Notes: generated by a model from the letters alone, not told the origin. A stretch of DNA of 64,000 bases from JAHWKV01 sp040905365 (GCA_040905365.1 JBBDRQ010000080.1:1-64000); one strand, 5' to 3'. Positions 27,268 to 37,038 are shown, counted from the stretch's first letter. Numbers and translations: made by a program.

Positions 27268-27526
27268 CATCGGATATCTTGCCCTCGACCTCCGCGGCGC
27301 GTTGCTCCAGCCGGTTGATCTCGGCCAACCGCGGGTCCAGGGATTCGTGCTTGACCCTGTCCTCGCGAACCAGCTTCAGGGTTTGCTCACCCAGGCTGGT
27401 CAACTCACTCTTGAGGTCGTCACGCACGCCCTTTAGCTCCAAGCTCAGCTTGGCGATACCGGCTTGCTTCTGAGCCTCGGTGCCGGCGTCCTTGGCCGCC
27501 TTTTTCGCTTTGTCCAAAAAAGACAT
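27242..27526 (-). CDS. Small coiled-coil protein
   Basis: A 94-residue, highly charged helical protein (MSFLDKAKKAAKDAG, then heptad-like Leu/Ile spacing through residue ~85). AAAGGAGAC stands before the ATG. It resembles the short Lys/Ala/Glu-rich coiled-coil proteins common in actinobacteria; no function is known. The last 26 bases overlap the 3' end of tatD. Confidence 0.65.
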   Translation of the reverse strand: MSFLDKAKKAAKDAGTEAQKQAGIAKLSLELKGVRDDLKSELTSLGEQTLKLVREDRVKHESLDPRLAEINRLEQRAAEVEGKISDVKAGSAEH

Positions 27527-27583
27527 ATCCGTCTCCTTTACGCGTCTACGCGTCTCTAGATTCTAGTCGAGCCCCTAACAAGC

Positions 27584-27985
27584 TCAGCCCTCGGCCGACT
27601 CCTCGAAGTTGAGAGAGCGGGAATTGATGCAGTAGCGCTGGCCCGTCGGCCCCGGGCCGTCGTCGAACACGTGGCCCAGGTGGGATCCGCAGTTGGCGCA
27701 CAGCACCTCGGTACGGCGCATAAACATGGAGTTGTCCGGTTCCAGCCGCACCTTTCCGTCCGCAACCGGCTGGGTGAAGCTGGGCCACCCGGTGCCGGAA
27801 TCGAACTTCACGTCGGAGTCGAACAGCTCCGCGTCGCACGCCGTGCACCGGTAGGTACCCGGTCGCTTGTTGTCGACATAGGCGCCGGTGAACGGCCGCT
27901 CGGTCCCTTTCTCCCTCAGCACGTGATACTGCTCGGGGGTTAGCTTCTCCCGCCACTGTTGCTCGCTAAGCTCTTCGGCATCCAA
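27584..27985 (-). CDS. msrB: Peptide methionine-(R)-S-oxide reductase
   Basis: A 133-residue cytosolic repair enzyme reducing methionine-R-sulfoxide in proteins. It has two structural CxxC pairs (CTAC, CANC), FDSGTGWPSF, GSHLGHVFDDGP and the catalytic cysteine in RYCINS. The start is TTG at 27985, preceded by GGGGAG at six bases. The frame stays open upstream to 28117, but that part overlaps the next gene and has no start signal. Confidence 0.93.
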   Translation of the reverse strand: MDAEELSEQQWREKLTPEQYHVLREKGTERPFTGAYVDNKRPGTYRCTACDAELFDSDVKFDSGTGWPSFTQPVADGKVRLEPDNSMFMRRTEVLCANCGSHLGHVFDDGPGPTGQRYCINSRSLNFEESAEG

Positions 27986-28011
27986 TTGGGTCTCCCCGTT
28001 GATCGGTGCTC

Positions 28012-28290
28012 CTACAACCGTCCCAGTCCGCCCAGCCTTGCCCTGGAATGGCCGTTTCGGTGCACGTCGGTAAGGATCATCTCGGGCTCGCGCGTGATGG
28101 TGACCTTCGGGATCCACTCCTTGATCTTGTCGCCGTGCCTGGCGAACAGGTAGTAGCTAATCAACGCGGCTCCGAGCCCCAGCAGTGCGCCGCCCAGGGC
28201 TCTGCCCGCAACCACGCTGCCGGCGCCGGAGGAAAGCACCGTTGCCGGCGGCTTGGTGAGCAGAGTCAATCGGGTTGTTTTGCGCCTCAT
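28012..28290 (-). CDS. Small single-helix membrane protein
   Basis: A 92-residue protein with a basic N-terminus (MRRKTTR), one membrane segment at about residues 26-50 (AGRALGGALLGLGAALISYY), and a basic cytoplasmic tail. GGAGGG lies before the ATG. It is 26 bases upstream of msrB and probably cotranscribed. Function unknown. Confidence 0.65.
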   Translation of the reverse strand: MRRKTTRLTLLTKPPATVLSSGAGSVVAGRALGGALLGLGAALISYYLFARHGDKIKEWIPKVTITREPEMILTDVHRNGHSRARLGGLGRL

Positions 28291-28451
28291 CGGATACCCT
28301 CCTAACTGGGCCGGGCGGTCTCTAGTCTCGATAGTAGTTCAAAGGTTATTCGATTGCTCATACAGCCTTTTGCGCCCACCGCCCGTAGACTCCCGGAGCG
28401 ACCGGAGTTAGATTGGTGCTGTGCCGGACGACATTGGAAGGAGTCTTAGCA

Positions 28452-28769
28452 ATGTTGGATGATCCGGAGTTCTTAGCAGCGGTCGAACGGGCTCAGCAAG
28501 AGATCAACGAAAAGCTCCAGACCGAGCTGTGCCGGCACGGCGAACGGGCCTACGACGACAACGGCCAGCCGTCTCCCTGTCCGCAGTGCCTGGAGACTTC
28601 GAGCGAGCGGGCCCAGAACTTCTGGGAAGGCGCCAAGCAGTACATGGACGGCGTCAAACCTGCCGACGAAGGCCGGCAGTCCGGTCCTAGCAACTCTCAC
28701 TTCACCGAGACCCCCGGTTTTCCGGAGCCCGAGAAAAGCAGCGGCTACAAACAGAGTCCGGAGCGCTAA
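28452..28769 (+). CDS. Hypothetical protein with CPxC motif
   Basis: A 105-residue soluble acidic protein of unknown family. AAGGAG stands before the ATG at 28452. The middle has CRHGER and PCPQC, which could bind one metal ion; the tail (from ~70) is disordered and Pro/Ser/Glu-rich. It overlaps the opposing DoxX gene by 4 bases. Confidence 0.6.
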   Translation: MLDDPEFLAAVERAQQEINEKLQTELCRHGERAYDDNGQPSPCPQCLETSSERAQNFWEGAKQYMDGVKPADEGRQSGPSNSHFTETPGFPEPEKSSGYKQSPER

Positions 28770-29185
28770 CGGGCTTTGCGGGCAGGCGGTGAACCGGCAC
28801 GCACGATCGACCATGCCCACCAGATCAACACCGGCTGCAGCGGCAGTCGCAGCCACAACAGCACCGCAGAACCGGTAAAGAAGCCGCCGTCGGGGTCCGC
28901 TCCGTCCAAAGCCATTTGGACGTTGGCCGGAAACACGGCGACCAACAAGGCAGCCGTGACCGCCCCTCCCCAGCGCCGGGTTCGCGGCACCAAAAGCAGC
29001 GCGGCCGCCGCAAGCTCCAGGATGCCGCTGGCCTGGACGAAAAACTCCTCGTGGCCCAACACCCGGGGAACGATCTTTTCGTAGGGCTCGGGCTTGATCA
29101 GGTGCAGTACGCCCGATCCTACCAACAACAGCGCCAGGGCAACCGGCGACGCCCGCCGCAGCCACCCGCCCGCGTCGAGGCTCAC
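28766..29185 (-). CDS. DoxX-family membrane protein
   Basis: A 139-residue protein with four hydrophobic helices, GVLHLIKPEPYEKIVPR in the first loop and GILELAAAALLL in helix 2, as in DoxX-like quinone-binding membrane proteins. The GTG start at 29185 overlaps the stop of the SRPBCC gene (GTGA), so the two are coupled. Exact role unknown. Confidence 0.8.
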   Translation of the reverse strand: MSLDAGGWLRRASPVALALLLVGSGVLHLIKPEPYEKIVPRVLGHEEFFVQASGILELAAAALLLVPRTRRWGGAVTAALLVAVFPANVQMALDGADPDGGFFTGSAVLLWLRLPLQPVLIWWAWSIVRAGSPPARKAR

Positions 29186-29631
29186 CGGGGTGCGGCCAAG
29201 TAACGTTGCAGGCCCCTGCGTCCCCTAAGCATCATCAGAACATGGTTGAGGCGGAATACCGGCCGGGCGATCGGGGCAAGCGCTCTGAGCAGGCGCTTGT
29301 TGACGACCACCTCCTGCTCGTAGGTGAGGCCGCACCCGGCGGAGTTTTCCTCGATGCGCCACGACGACCATCCCTGAAGATCTCCCACCAGTGACGCCCG
29401 CAAGATGCCGGATTCCGGATCGTCGATCTGCTGCTCCAGCACGAACTCCAGGCAGTACGGAAGCACTCCCATGATCCGCACCACAGCCCGGGTAGCGCTG
29501 AGCGGAATGACGCTTTTGACCTCCGGCCACCATGACGAGTACGAGCCCAGGTCTCTAAGAGCAGCGTAGGTGCTTTGGCAATCGGCATCCACGGACCACC
29601 TCGCGTGAAACCGGTAGCGGTTCAGGTCCAT
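29182..29631 (-). CDS. SRPBCC / polyketide-cyclase-like protein
   Basis: A 149-residue START-like protein. It opens with RYRFHARWSVDADCQSTYAA, continues with YSSWWPEVKSV and an alternating strand pattern, and ends in a long C-terminal helix, the helix-grip fold for hydrophobic ligands. The ATG at 29631 is preferred over 29688 because it matches the fold's N-terminal strand. Coupled to doxX. Ligand unknown. Confidence 0.8.
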   Translation of the reverse strand: MDLNRYRFHARWSVDADCQSTYAALRDLGSYSSWWPEVKSVIPLSATRAVVRIMGVLPYCLEFVLEQQIDDPESGILRASLVGDLQGWSSWRIEENSAGCGLTYEQEVVVNKRLLRALAPIARPVFRLNHVLMMLRGRRGLQRYLAAPR

Positions 29632-29785
29632 GACTTCAGATTCGGATCCACCGCGCCGGTTGGATTGCGCGCGTAGTGCCGTGACCACTAACGTTTGCGA
29701 GGTTTGGAGCGCGTGAGATGTTTCCTGGCAAGGCCGCGCTTCCGCTCACGCCGCCCAGCACCGTAAGGGCCGGCGCCGCCGTCGC

Positions 29786-32700
29786 CTAATCAAGACCCGA
29801 CAGCGCGCTGTCGATCAGCAGCTTTTGCTCCGCAACGTGAGTCGCGGTGCTGCCCGTAGCCGGGCTGGCGCTTTCGACACGGCTAAACCTCGCCAGTGGA
29901 ATCTTTAGATTCTGCGAGAACTTCTCATGAATGTAGCGCCAGGGACCCATGTTCTCCGGCTCCTCCTGTACCCAGAACACTTGATCAGGGTCGTAGTGCT
30001 CCAGCTGCTCGCCGATCGACTCCGCCGGGAACGGATAGAACTGCTCAATCCTTACCAGCGCTACGTCGTCGATGCTTCGCTTGGAACGCTCTTCGGCCAG
30101 GTCGTAATAGACCTTGCCCGAGCACAGGATCAGCCGGCGAACTCTTGCGGGGTCGAGGTCGGCGGGGTCGGGCAGTACAGGATCGAAGTGCCGCCCCACC
30201 AGATCCCGAACCCCGCTCGATGCGGCCGGCAGTCTGAGCAGGGATTTAGGGGTGAACACCACCAAGGGCTTACGCACGGATTTGCGGCCCTGATCCAGCA
30301 GGATGTTGAAAAACTGCCCGGCCGTGGTGGGCATGACGATACGGGAGTTATCCTCGGCGGCCAGCGTCAAGAACCGCTCAATGCGTGCACTGGAGTGCTC
30401 CGGTCCCTGCCCCTCGAACCCGTGCGGCAGCAGCATGACCAGAGAGCTTTGCTGGTTCCATTTGTCCTCGCCCGCCAGGATGAACTGATCGATCACCACC
30501 TGGCCGCCGTTGGCAAAGTCGCCGAACTGCGCCTCCCAGATCGTCAGGCAGTTCTCGGCGGCGGTCGAGTAGCCGTACTCGAAGCCCAAAACCGCAAACT
30601 CGGACAGCATCGAGTCGTAGATGAAGAACTTGCTGCCCTCGATCTGATCCAGCGGGGTGTACTCCTCGCCGTTGTTCTGATCGATCAGCACCGCGTGGCG
30701 TTGGGTGAACGTCCCCCGGCGGGAATCCTGACCCGTCAGCCGCACCGACGTGCCGTCGCCGATCAGAACTCCCAGCGCCAGGGCCTCGCCCAGAGACCAG
30801 TCGATCGCGTCTTCGTCCAGCGCTTTGCGGCGCTCGGCCATCCACTTGACCAGTTTGGGATGCGCCGCAAACTGATCCGGGATGCTTGTCGCGGTTTCCA
30901 AGACCCGCCTCAGCCGGGGCAGGTCGACCTCCGCCGCGGATGCGGTAGGCAGCTTTTCGGGGGGTGACAGTAGCGGCCGGTACGGCTCCTGCTCGGCTTT
31001 TCGGACCCCGTCAAAAGCCGCTTGCAACTGGGCGCGATAGTCCTGGAGCTTCTCCTCCGCCTCCTCGATACTCAACCGGCCCCGGTGCACCAGCGACTCG
31101 GTGTAGAGCTTGCGAACGCTGCGGCGGTCGCCGATCCGGCGGTACATCAGAGGCTGCGTGAAGGCGGGCTCGTCGGCCTCGTTGTGCCCCCACCGCCGGT
31201 AGCACCACATGTCTATCACCACGTCCTTGTGAAACTCCTGGCGGTAGGCAAAGGCCAGCCTGGCTACCCGGACGCAGGCTTCCGGGTCGTCGCCGTTGAC
31301 GTGGAAAACCGGCGCCTGGATCATCTTGGCCACATCGCTCGCATACACGCTCGAGCGCGTCTGCCCGGCTGTGGCGGTGAACCCGACCTGGTTGTTCACA
31401 ATGATATGGACCGTGCCGCCGGTGCGGTACCCGCGCAGCAGCGACAGATTCAGCGTCTCCGCCACCACGCCCTGGCCGGAAAAAGCTGCGTCGCCGTGCA
31501 CCAGTACGGGCAGCACGGAGTAGGTAAGAGGGCGGTCAATGCGGTCCTGCTTGGCCCGAACCACACCCTCCACCACCGGGTCCACGGACTCCAGATGGCT
31601 GGGGTTGGAGACGACCGACACATCCATGAACGCCCCGTCGGATGACTCGTAGCGTCCCTTGGCCCCCAAGTGATACTTGACGTCTCCCGAGCCGTGCACC
31701 GTGCTGGGGTCGATGTCCCCCTCGAACTGCTTGAAAATCTGCCGATGGCTCTTGCCGACGATGCTGGCCAGCACATTCAGACGCCCGCGGTGAGCCATTC
31801 CCATAACCGCTTCGTCGATCTGGTCCTTGGTAGCCGAATCCAACACCGCATCCAGCATAGGAATGAGACTGAGCGCCCCCTCCAGTGAGAACCGCTTGTG
31901 GCCTACGTACTTGGTGTGCAGGAACGTCTCGAACGCCTCCGCCACGTTGAGCTTAGCCAGAATCCGATCGTGGTCCTCCGGCGGCAACTCGGGGTCGACG
32001 CCTTCCACCCGGCGCTGGATCCACGCCTTCTCGGCGGGCTCCGAGATGTGCATGTACTCGATGCCGACCGTCCCGCAGTAGGCGTCCCTCAGTACCGCCA
32101 GGATGTCGCTCAGCCGCTCGGCGCGCCCTACGTCGCTGGCGCGGCGCCCCCGCCTCGTTTCGGAAAGCGAAAAGTTTCCCGTGGCGAACCTTCGGTCCAG
32201 ATCCCAGATGGTGAACCCGTAGGTGGCCGGATCCAGGTCCGGGTGCATACTCGGCGGCTTGGTGTCGAGCGGGTCCAGGTCCGCGATCAGGTGACCGCGG
32301 ACACGGTAGATGTTGATCAGCTGCAGCGCCCTTGCCTGCTTGGCAGACGCCTTGAGGTGGCTCCCGCCCGGGTGGGAGTCGATCCGCCACTGCACCGGGA
32401 CGTAGGGTACGCCCATGCTGGAGAAGATCTCCTCGTAGAACTGCTCCTCGCCCATCAGCAGCCTCTGCACCCCGGCCAAAAACTCGCCGCTGAGCGCTCC
32501 CTGGATTACCCGATGGTCGTAGGTGCTGGTGAGAGTCACCACCTTTCCGATACCCAGGTCGGCGATGACGTTGGGGTCGGCGCCCTGGTACTCGGCAGGA
32601 AAAGCTACCGATCCGATGCCCACGATCGCGGCCTGCCCGCTCATCAGGCGCGGAACCGACTGCACCGTACCCAGCATGCCGGGGTTGGTTATGGTCACCG

Positions 32701-33385
32701 TAGTGCCCTCCAAGTCATCCGCGGTGATTCTGCGAGCCACTACCTTCCGGATGAGCTCCTCGTAAGCCGCAAAAAACTCCGCGAAGTTCATCTGGTCGAC
32801 GGCTTTGATGTTGGGCACCCACAGGGTCCGACCGCCATCGGGTTGCTTGACGTCGACCGCCAAGCCGAGGTTCAGGTGTGCGTGGCGAAGAGCGGCCGGC
32901 TTGCCGTCCTTGAGGGCGTAGGAGGTGTTCATGCCCGGGTATATGGAGATCGCCCTTACGATCGCCCAGCCCAGAATGTGGGTCAGACTCACCTTTTTGC
33001 TGCGCGAGCGAGCCTGGTGGTTGTTCAGGACCGTCCGGTTAACCTCCAGGAGCTTGGCCGGGATGGCCCTAACCGAGGTGGCCGTGGGCACCTCCAGGCT
33101 CTGCTCCATCCGCTGGGCCAGCACAGCTTGTGTCCTGCTCAGGGCGGAACCCGAGGGGACCTCCATACGAATCGGCGAGGTGTCGGGGTCCGGTACGCTC
33201 AGTTCAGGCGGAGGCTCGGGGACTTGCGGAGAGGGCGGCCGGGCGTGTTGCGCGTGGGGATAGTAGTCCTCAAAGAATTCCCGCCACGCCTCGGAGACCG
33301 ACTCCGGCTCGCGCAGGTAGCTTTCGTGCATCTCTTGTAGGAGCCACAAATTGGGGCCGAAAAGCGCGTCGTCGAGCTTGGGCAT
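29786..33385 (-). CDS. kgd: Multifunctional 2-oxoglutarate decarboxylase/dehydrogenase (E2-E1 fusion)
   Basis: A 1199-residue enzyme of the actinobacterial Kgd/OdhA type. The N-terminal ~40 residues match the E1 tail helix (LDDALFGPNLWLLQEMHESY). A disordered Pro-rich linker follows, then a succinyltransferase (E2) catalytic domain (about 90-325, with STYDHRVIQGALSGEFLAG) and a thiamine-diphosphate E1 domain (about 345-1199, with GMAHRGRLNVL, HGDAAFSGQGVVAE and NGDDPEA). There is no lipoyl domain, as normal for this type, so a separate lipoyl E2 and E3 are needed. It is a TCA-cycle entry enzyme. No ribosome-binding site is visible, so the message may be leaderless. Confidence 0.96.
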   Translation of the reverse strand: MPKLDDALFGPNLWLLQEMHESYLREPESVSEAWREFFEDYYPHAQHARPPSPQVPEPPPELSVPDPDTSPIRMEVPSGSALSRTQAVLAQRMEQSLEVPTATSVRAIPAKLLEVNRTVLNNHQARSRSKKVSLTHILGWAIVRAISIYPGMNTSYALKDGKPAALRHAHLNLGLAVDVKQPDGGRTLWVPNIKAVDQMNFAEFFAAYEELIRKVVARRITADDLEGTTVTITNPGMLGTVQSVPRLMSGQAAIVGIGSVAFPAEYQGADPNVIADLGIGKVVTLTSTYDHRVIQGALSGEFLAGVQRLLMGEEQFYEEIFSSMGVPYVPVQWRIDSHPGGSHLKASAKQARALQLINIYRVRGHLIADLDPLDTKPPSMHPDLDPATYGFTIWDLDRRFATGNFSLSETRRGRRASDVGRAERLSDILAVLRDAYCGTVGIEYMHISEPAEKAWIQRRVEGVDPELPPEDHDRILAKLNVAEAFETFLHTKYVGHKRFSLEGALSLIPMLDAVLDSATKDQIDEAVMGMAHRGRLNVLASIVGKSHRQIFKQFEGDIDPSTVHGSGDVKYHLGAKGRYESSDGAFMDVSVVSNPSHLESVDPVVEGVVRAKQDRIDRPLTYSVLPVLVHGDAAFSGQGVVAETLNLSLLRGYRTGGTVHIIVNNQVGFTATAGQTRSSVYASDVAKMIQAPVFHVNGDDPEACVRVARLAFAYRQEFHKDVVIDMWCYRRWGHNEADEPAFTQPLMYRRIGDRRSVRKLYTESLVHRGRLSIEEAEEKLQDYRAQLQAAFDGVRKAEQEPYRPLLSPPEKLPTASAAEVDLPRLRRVLETATSIPDQFAAHPKLVKWMAERRKALDEDAIDWSLGEALALGVLIGDGTSVRLTGQDSRRGTFTQRHAVLIDQNNGEEYTPLDQIEGSKFFIYDSMLSEFAVLGFEYGYSTAAENCLTIWEAQFGDFANGGQVVIDQFILAGEDKWNQQSSLVMLLPHGFEGQGPEHSSARIERFLTLAAEDNSRIVMPTTAGQFFNILLDQGRKSVRKPLVVFTPKSLLRLPAASSGVRDLVGRHFDPVLPDPADLDPARVRRLILCSGKVYYDLAEERSKRSIDDVALVRIEQFYPFPAESIGEQLEHYDPDQVFWVQEEPENMGPWRYIHEKFSQNLKIPLARFSRVESASPATGSTATHVAEQKLLIDSALSGLD

Positions 33386-33454
33386 GACCAACAGCAACGA
33401 TACAGGCTGTTGCTACATTTTGGGGCCCACAACGTGCACTCTTCCACCTTTTGT

Positions 33455-33480
33455 GAAGCCGTAGACCTACCGGCGGCTTC
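33455..33480 (-). terminator. Hairpin downstream of the 102-residue hypothetical gene
   Basis: A stem GAAGCCG/CGGCTTC with a 12-base loop starts 25 bases after the stop codon at 33505 on the minus strand. There is no T-run, so terminator function is only plausible. It lies between that gene and kgd. Confidence 0.35.
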
Positions 33481-33504
33481 TAGCCGGACCCACTAGTCCA
33501 TAGG

Positions 33505-33813
33505 CTAGGACCTCTTTGGGCCCTCGACCACCTCGCCTTTGCGGTACGTGGTGAGCATGACGCCTTCCGGGCCTCCCGAGGCCTTGATCGTCGCTCCGTC
33601 GGCGGTCAGTTGGTAGGCTGCGTGACCGGCTCGAACCACCAGGAAGCCGCCGGAGGTGGCGCCTATCCCGACCGGCTGTTCGTCGGGCAGTTCGCCGGGC
33701 GGCAGGTTGGATCTAAGGAGAGAAACGTCGGCCCTTATCTCGTCCTTGATATCTTCGGGGAGCGCCTCGAAGGCTGTCTCGTCCTTGAGGGGGTCTCCGT
33801 GACCTTCCGCCAT
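33505..33813 (-). CDS. Hypothetical protein, 102 residues
   Basis: A soluble acidic protein of unknown family. GGAGGAG precedes the ATG at 33813. The N-terminal half is helical and acidic, and the C-terminal half looks like beta strands (ATSGGFLVVRAGHAAYQL). No motif or localisation signal is recognised. It lies upstream of kgd on the same strand with 119 bases between them. Confidence 0.6.
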   Translation of the reverse strand: MAEGHGDPLKDETAFEALPEDIKDEIRADVSLLRSNLPPGELPDEQPVGIGATSGGFLVVRAGHAAYQLTADGATIKASGGPEGVMLTTYRKGEVVEGPKRS

Positions 33814-33979
33814 GGCTCCTCCACCGTCGTTATGTCACCAGATCCTTGCGCCCCCGCGGCTGCCGAGGACGCCGCGCTGGTGTCCGGGTCGCCCGCCGGA
33901 CGCCCGAAGCAGGCGCCGCCCAACACTTTGCCACGAACTCCGGCGCCGTGACCGTGAGGGCGTGAGGCGGTAGCACCGC

Positions 33980-34462
33980 CTACAAAGCCTGCATCTGCAG
34001 CGACGCGGTTGTCACTGTCACGATGACAATGACAACACCCACCATAACCAACCACGTCAGCGAACCCACCGGCTCGGCTCGGCGCTGCGCGATCCAGATC
34101 TGCCGGGATGCAAGCACTCCGGCGGTCAGGGATCCCAAATGGAACAGGTCCTGGAACGGGAAGGCTTCACTGGGGGGAGGCGCCGCCGCCACCGCCAGAG
34201 CGCCGTTGAGCAGGACTGCCTCCAGGACCGTCAGCCAGAAAAGGGCCCGCAGTGCAAAGGTGTCGCCGGCCGCGGCGGCGGCGGCCAGAGCCAGCCAAAA
34301 CGCGAACATGAGCGCCACGGACAGCACCGCGGCACCCTGGTGCACCGACATCGACGCCGCGCGCTCACCCATCAGGCCCAGGTGATAGTCGATGAATGTA
34401 TGGCCAAGGGTTGCGCCGAAGGCGACGGCCGTCCACGGGAGCCAGCGAGGGGTTGCGTTCAC
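33980..34462 (-). CDS. Four-helix membrane protein of unknown function
   Basis: A 160-residue protein with about four membrane helices (10-27, 42-65, 75-93 and 138-156) and a conserved-looking HTFIDYHLGLMGE loop after helix 1. No Shine-Dalgarno is obvious before the ATG at 34462. I do not recognise the family. Confidence 0.65.
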   Translation of the reverse strand: MNATPRWLPWTAVAFGATLGHTFIDYHLGLMGERAASMSVHQGAAVLSVALMFAFWLALAAAAAAGDTFALRALFWLTVLEAVLLNGALAVAAAPPPSEAFPFQDLFHLGSLTAGVLASRQIWIAQRRAEPVGSLTWLVMVGVVIVIVTVTTASLQMQAL

Positions 34463-34504
34463 GCCCCCAGCTTACTGAACAGACCCGGGCGGGAGCGCTG
34501 CGCG

Positions 34505-34537
34505 CACCGGCTGCGGCCGTCTTGGCCGCAGCCGGTG
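34505..34537 (-). terminator. Strong hairpin terminator after lon
   Basis: A perfect 14-base-pair stem with a five-base loop (arms CACCGGCTGCGGCC and GGCCGCAGCCGGTG) begins 23 bases after the lon stop codon. There is no U-tract, so it would be a U-less actinobacterial terminator. Confidence 0.65.
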
Positions 34538-34559
34538 TAAGCCGGAGAGGGGGTCCGGC

Positions 34560-36908
34560 CTAAGCCACCTTCTCCCGCTCGGCGGGCTCCAGAGCGATCT
34601 CGAGAACCTCGTCGATGCGCTTGACCAGGTGCACCTCCAACTCCTCGAGCACGCTGGCCGGCACGTCCTCTATGTCCGCCTCGTTGCGGTACGGCAGGAT
34701 CACATCCGTCATCCCCGCCCGGTGGGCCGCCAGCACCTTTTCCTTGACGCCGCCGATCGGAAGCACGTTGCCCTGCAGCGTGACCTCACCGGTCATGGCC
34801 ACCGTGCCCTTGACCGGCCGACCGGTCAGCAGACTGATCAACGCGGTGGTCATGGCCGTCCCTGCGGACGGACCGTCCTTGGGAACCGCACCCGCCGGCA
34901 CGTGCAGATGGAAGGCACGGTTGTCGAAGCCGCCTGCGATGCCCAGCTTGTCCGCGTGGGAGCGCACGTAGCTAAGCGCAATCTGCGCCGACTCCTTCAT
35001 GACGTCCCCCAGCTGACCGGTCAGCGTCAGGCCTTCCTTACCGGCCATCTCGGTTGCCTCGATGAACAGCACGTCGCCGCCGTGACCGGTGACGGCCAGT
35101 CCGGTGGCCACACCGGGCTGCCCGGTACGCTCGGCACCCTCGAAGAAGTACTTGACCTTACCCAGATACTCCTTGACCTGGTCCCGGTCCACCTTCAACG
35201 GAGGTTCGGCCTTGCCGGAGGCGATAGCGGTCGCCGCCTTGCGCAGCACCTTGCCGATCTCACGCTCGAGGTTACGAACGCCGGCCTCGCGGGTGTAGTC
35301 GCCGATGATCTTGCGCAGGGCGTCGTCGGTGATCTCCACCTCACCCATCCTCAACCCGTTGCGTTCGACCTGGCGCTGCAAAAGGTGATTGCGGGCGATA
35401 TCGAGCTTCTCTTGTTCGGTGTAGCCATCCAGCCGCACAATCTCCATCCGGTCCAGCAAAGGCGCCGGGATGGTCTCCGAGACGTTGGCCGTCGGGATGA
35501 AAAGCACGTCGGACAGATCCAGATCCACGTCCAGATAGTGATCCCTGAAGGTCTGGTTCTGCGCCGGATCGAGCACCTCGAGCAAGGCCGAAGACGGATC
35601 GCCTCGCCAGTCGGCGCCGACCTTGTCAATCTCGTCGAGCATGATCACCGGGTTCTTGGTACCGGCCTCCTTTAGGGCCCGAACTATACGGCCCGGCATC
35701 GCCCCAACGTAGGTACGCCGGTGCCCGCGGATCTCGGCCTCGTCGTGGATGCCGCCCAGCGACACCCGGGCGAACTTGCGGCCCATGGCTCGGGCCACCG
35801 ACTCGCCCAGCGAGGTCTTACCGACGCCCGGGGGACCCACCAAAGTGATGATGGCGCCCATGCCCCGACCGCCCACTTCGGTGCCCAGCCCCCGCTCGTC
35901 GCGGAGCTTCTTCACCGACAGGAACTCGATGATGCGGTCCTTTACGTCCTCCAACCCCGTGTGATCGGCATCGAGCACCTGCCGCGCCTGGGTGACGTCG
36001 AACTCGTCGTCGGACCGCTTGTCCCACGGCAGCTCGACCATCCAATCGAGGTAGTTGCGGATGTAGCCCTGTTCCGGGTTCTGCGGGCTCGTGCGCTCCA
36101 GCCGGTCGAGCTCCTTGTTGACCTCCTTGCGGACGTCGTCGGGCATCTCGATCTTCTCGAAGCGAGCCCGGTACTCGGCGACCACGTCGTCGCCTTCCTC
36201 ACCCAACTCCTTGCGGATAGCCTCCATCTGCTGGCGCAGCAGGAAGTCGCGCTGCGTCTTCTCCATGCCCTCGGCAACGTCCGAGCGGATTTTGTCCTTC
36301 AGCGAGAAATCGGCCAGGGTCTCCCGGCTCCACTCGAGCAGCTTCTCGAGCCGCTCGGCGACGTCCACGCTTTCCAGGATCTCAAGCTTCTGCTCGAAGC
36401 TGAGGTAGGGAGCGTAGCCGGCCGTGTCGGCCATGTGCCCGGGGTTTTGGATTCCACGCAAAAAGCGCGCAACGCCGCGCTCGCCGCGCATCTCGAGAAT
36501 GTTCTCCACCACCGCCCGGTACTCCTTGGCCAGCTCGTGAACCCGGTCATCGTAGGTAGCCGGATCCTGGACCGGCTCCGCCTGCACCCAGGTGGCCTTA
36601 CCTTCGCCGGGCACGCCGGTGCCCACAACCGCACGGTGAAGCCCGCGCACGATCAGTACGTCCTCGTTGTCGGGCAGTCCGGCCTTTTGGGAATCCTCGA
36701 GCTTGGCCACGGTTCCGATCCGCGCGTACTTGTCGTCGACCTTGGGCACGAGCAGAACGTAACCGTCGCCGCCGCGCGCCGCGGCGATAGCCTCGTAGGA
36801 CTCCTCGCTGCTTTCGGAGTCCACCGAGATAGTGACCACCATGTGCGGCAGGATCACGCCCTCCTTCAACGGGAGAAGCGGCAGAATTTGCGTCGTTGTC
36901 TCAGGCAT
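34560..36908 (-). CDS. lon: ATP-dependent protease Lon
   Basis: A 782-residue AAA+ serine protease for damaged and regulatory proteins. It has an N-terminal substrate domain (about 8-200) with LPLLPLKEGVILPHM, an ATPase domain with Walker A GPPGVGKTSLG and Walker B VIMLDEIDKVG, and a C-terminal protease domain with the catalytic serine in KDGPSAGTAM and the lysine in GVKEKVLAAHRAG. The ATG at 36908 fits GAGAGGA eight bases upstream. The upstream region is AT-rich with TATACAT-like words; no clear HAIR (HspR) or CIRCE site is seen. Confidence 0.97.
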   Translation of the reverse strand: MPETTTQILPLLPLKEGVILPHMVVTISVDSESSEESYEAIAAARGGDGYVLLVPKVDDKYARIGTVAKLEDSQKAGLPDNEDVLIVRGLHRAVVGTGVPGEGKATWVQAEPVQDPATYDDRVHELAKEYRAVVENILEMRGERGVARFLRGIQNPGHMADTAGYAPYLSFEQKLEILESVDVAERLEKLLEWSRETLADFSLKDKIRSDVAEGMEKTQRDFLLRQQMEAIRKELGEEGDDVVAEYRARFEKIEMPDDVRKEVNKELDRLERTSPQNPEQGYIRNYLDWMVELPWDKRSDDEFDVTQARQVLDADHTGLEDVKDRIIEFLSVKKLRDERGLGTEVGGRGMGAIITLVGPPGVGKTSLGESVARAMGRKFARVSLGGIHDEAEIRGHRRTYVGAMPGRIVRALKEAGTKNPVIMLDEIDKVGADWRGDPSSALLEVLDPAQNQTFRDHYLDVDLDLSDVLFIPTANVSETIPAPLLDRMEIVRLDGYTEQEKLDIARNHLLQRQVERNGLRMGEVEITDDALRKIIGDYTREAGVRNLEREIGKVLRKAATAIASGKAEPPLKVDRDQVKEYLGKVKYFFEGAERTGQPGVATGLAVTGHGGDVLFIEATEMAGKEGLTLTGQLGDVMKESAQIALSYVRSHADKLGIAGGFDNRAFHLHVPAGAVPKDGPSAGTAMTTALISLLTGRPVKGTVAMTGEVTLQGNVLPIGGVKEKVLAAHRAGMTDVILPYRNEADIEDVPASVLEELEVHLVKRIDEVLEIALEPAEREKVA

Positions 36909-37038
36909 TGAAAATTCCTCTCTCACGTCTGTAGGGGGTTCAACCGCTTAGCGGGCATGTATATTCCCGTCGTTATAAAAGTTGAGCGTACTCCTATCAG
37001 GAATCTTATGTTACCAACGGTCCTGCCATAATGCAGGG

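Noticed and set aside
29695..29790. Short plus-strand frame (about 24 codons) after the SRPBCC gene
   Set aside because: No ribosome-binding site, no recognisable product; GC-rich chance frame.
31898..33340. 480-codon plus-strand frame opposite kgd
   Set aside because: Shadow of a strongly conserved gene; composition is typical of antisense translation.
36927..37038. HAIR (HspR) or CIRCE site at lon
   Set aside because: Only a partial TTGAG...ACTC word with wrong spacing is present; no full inverted repeat of either type.
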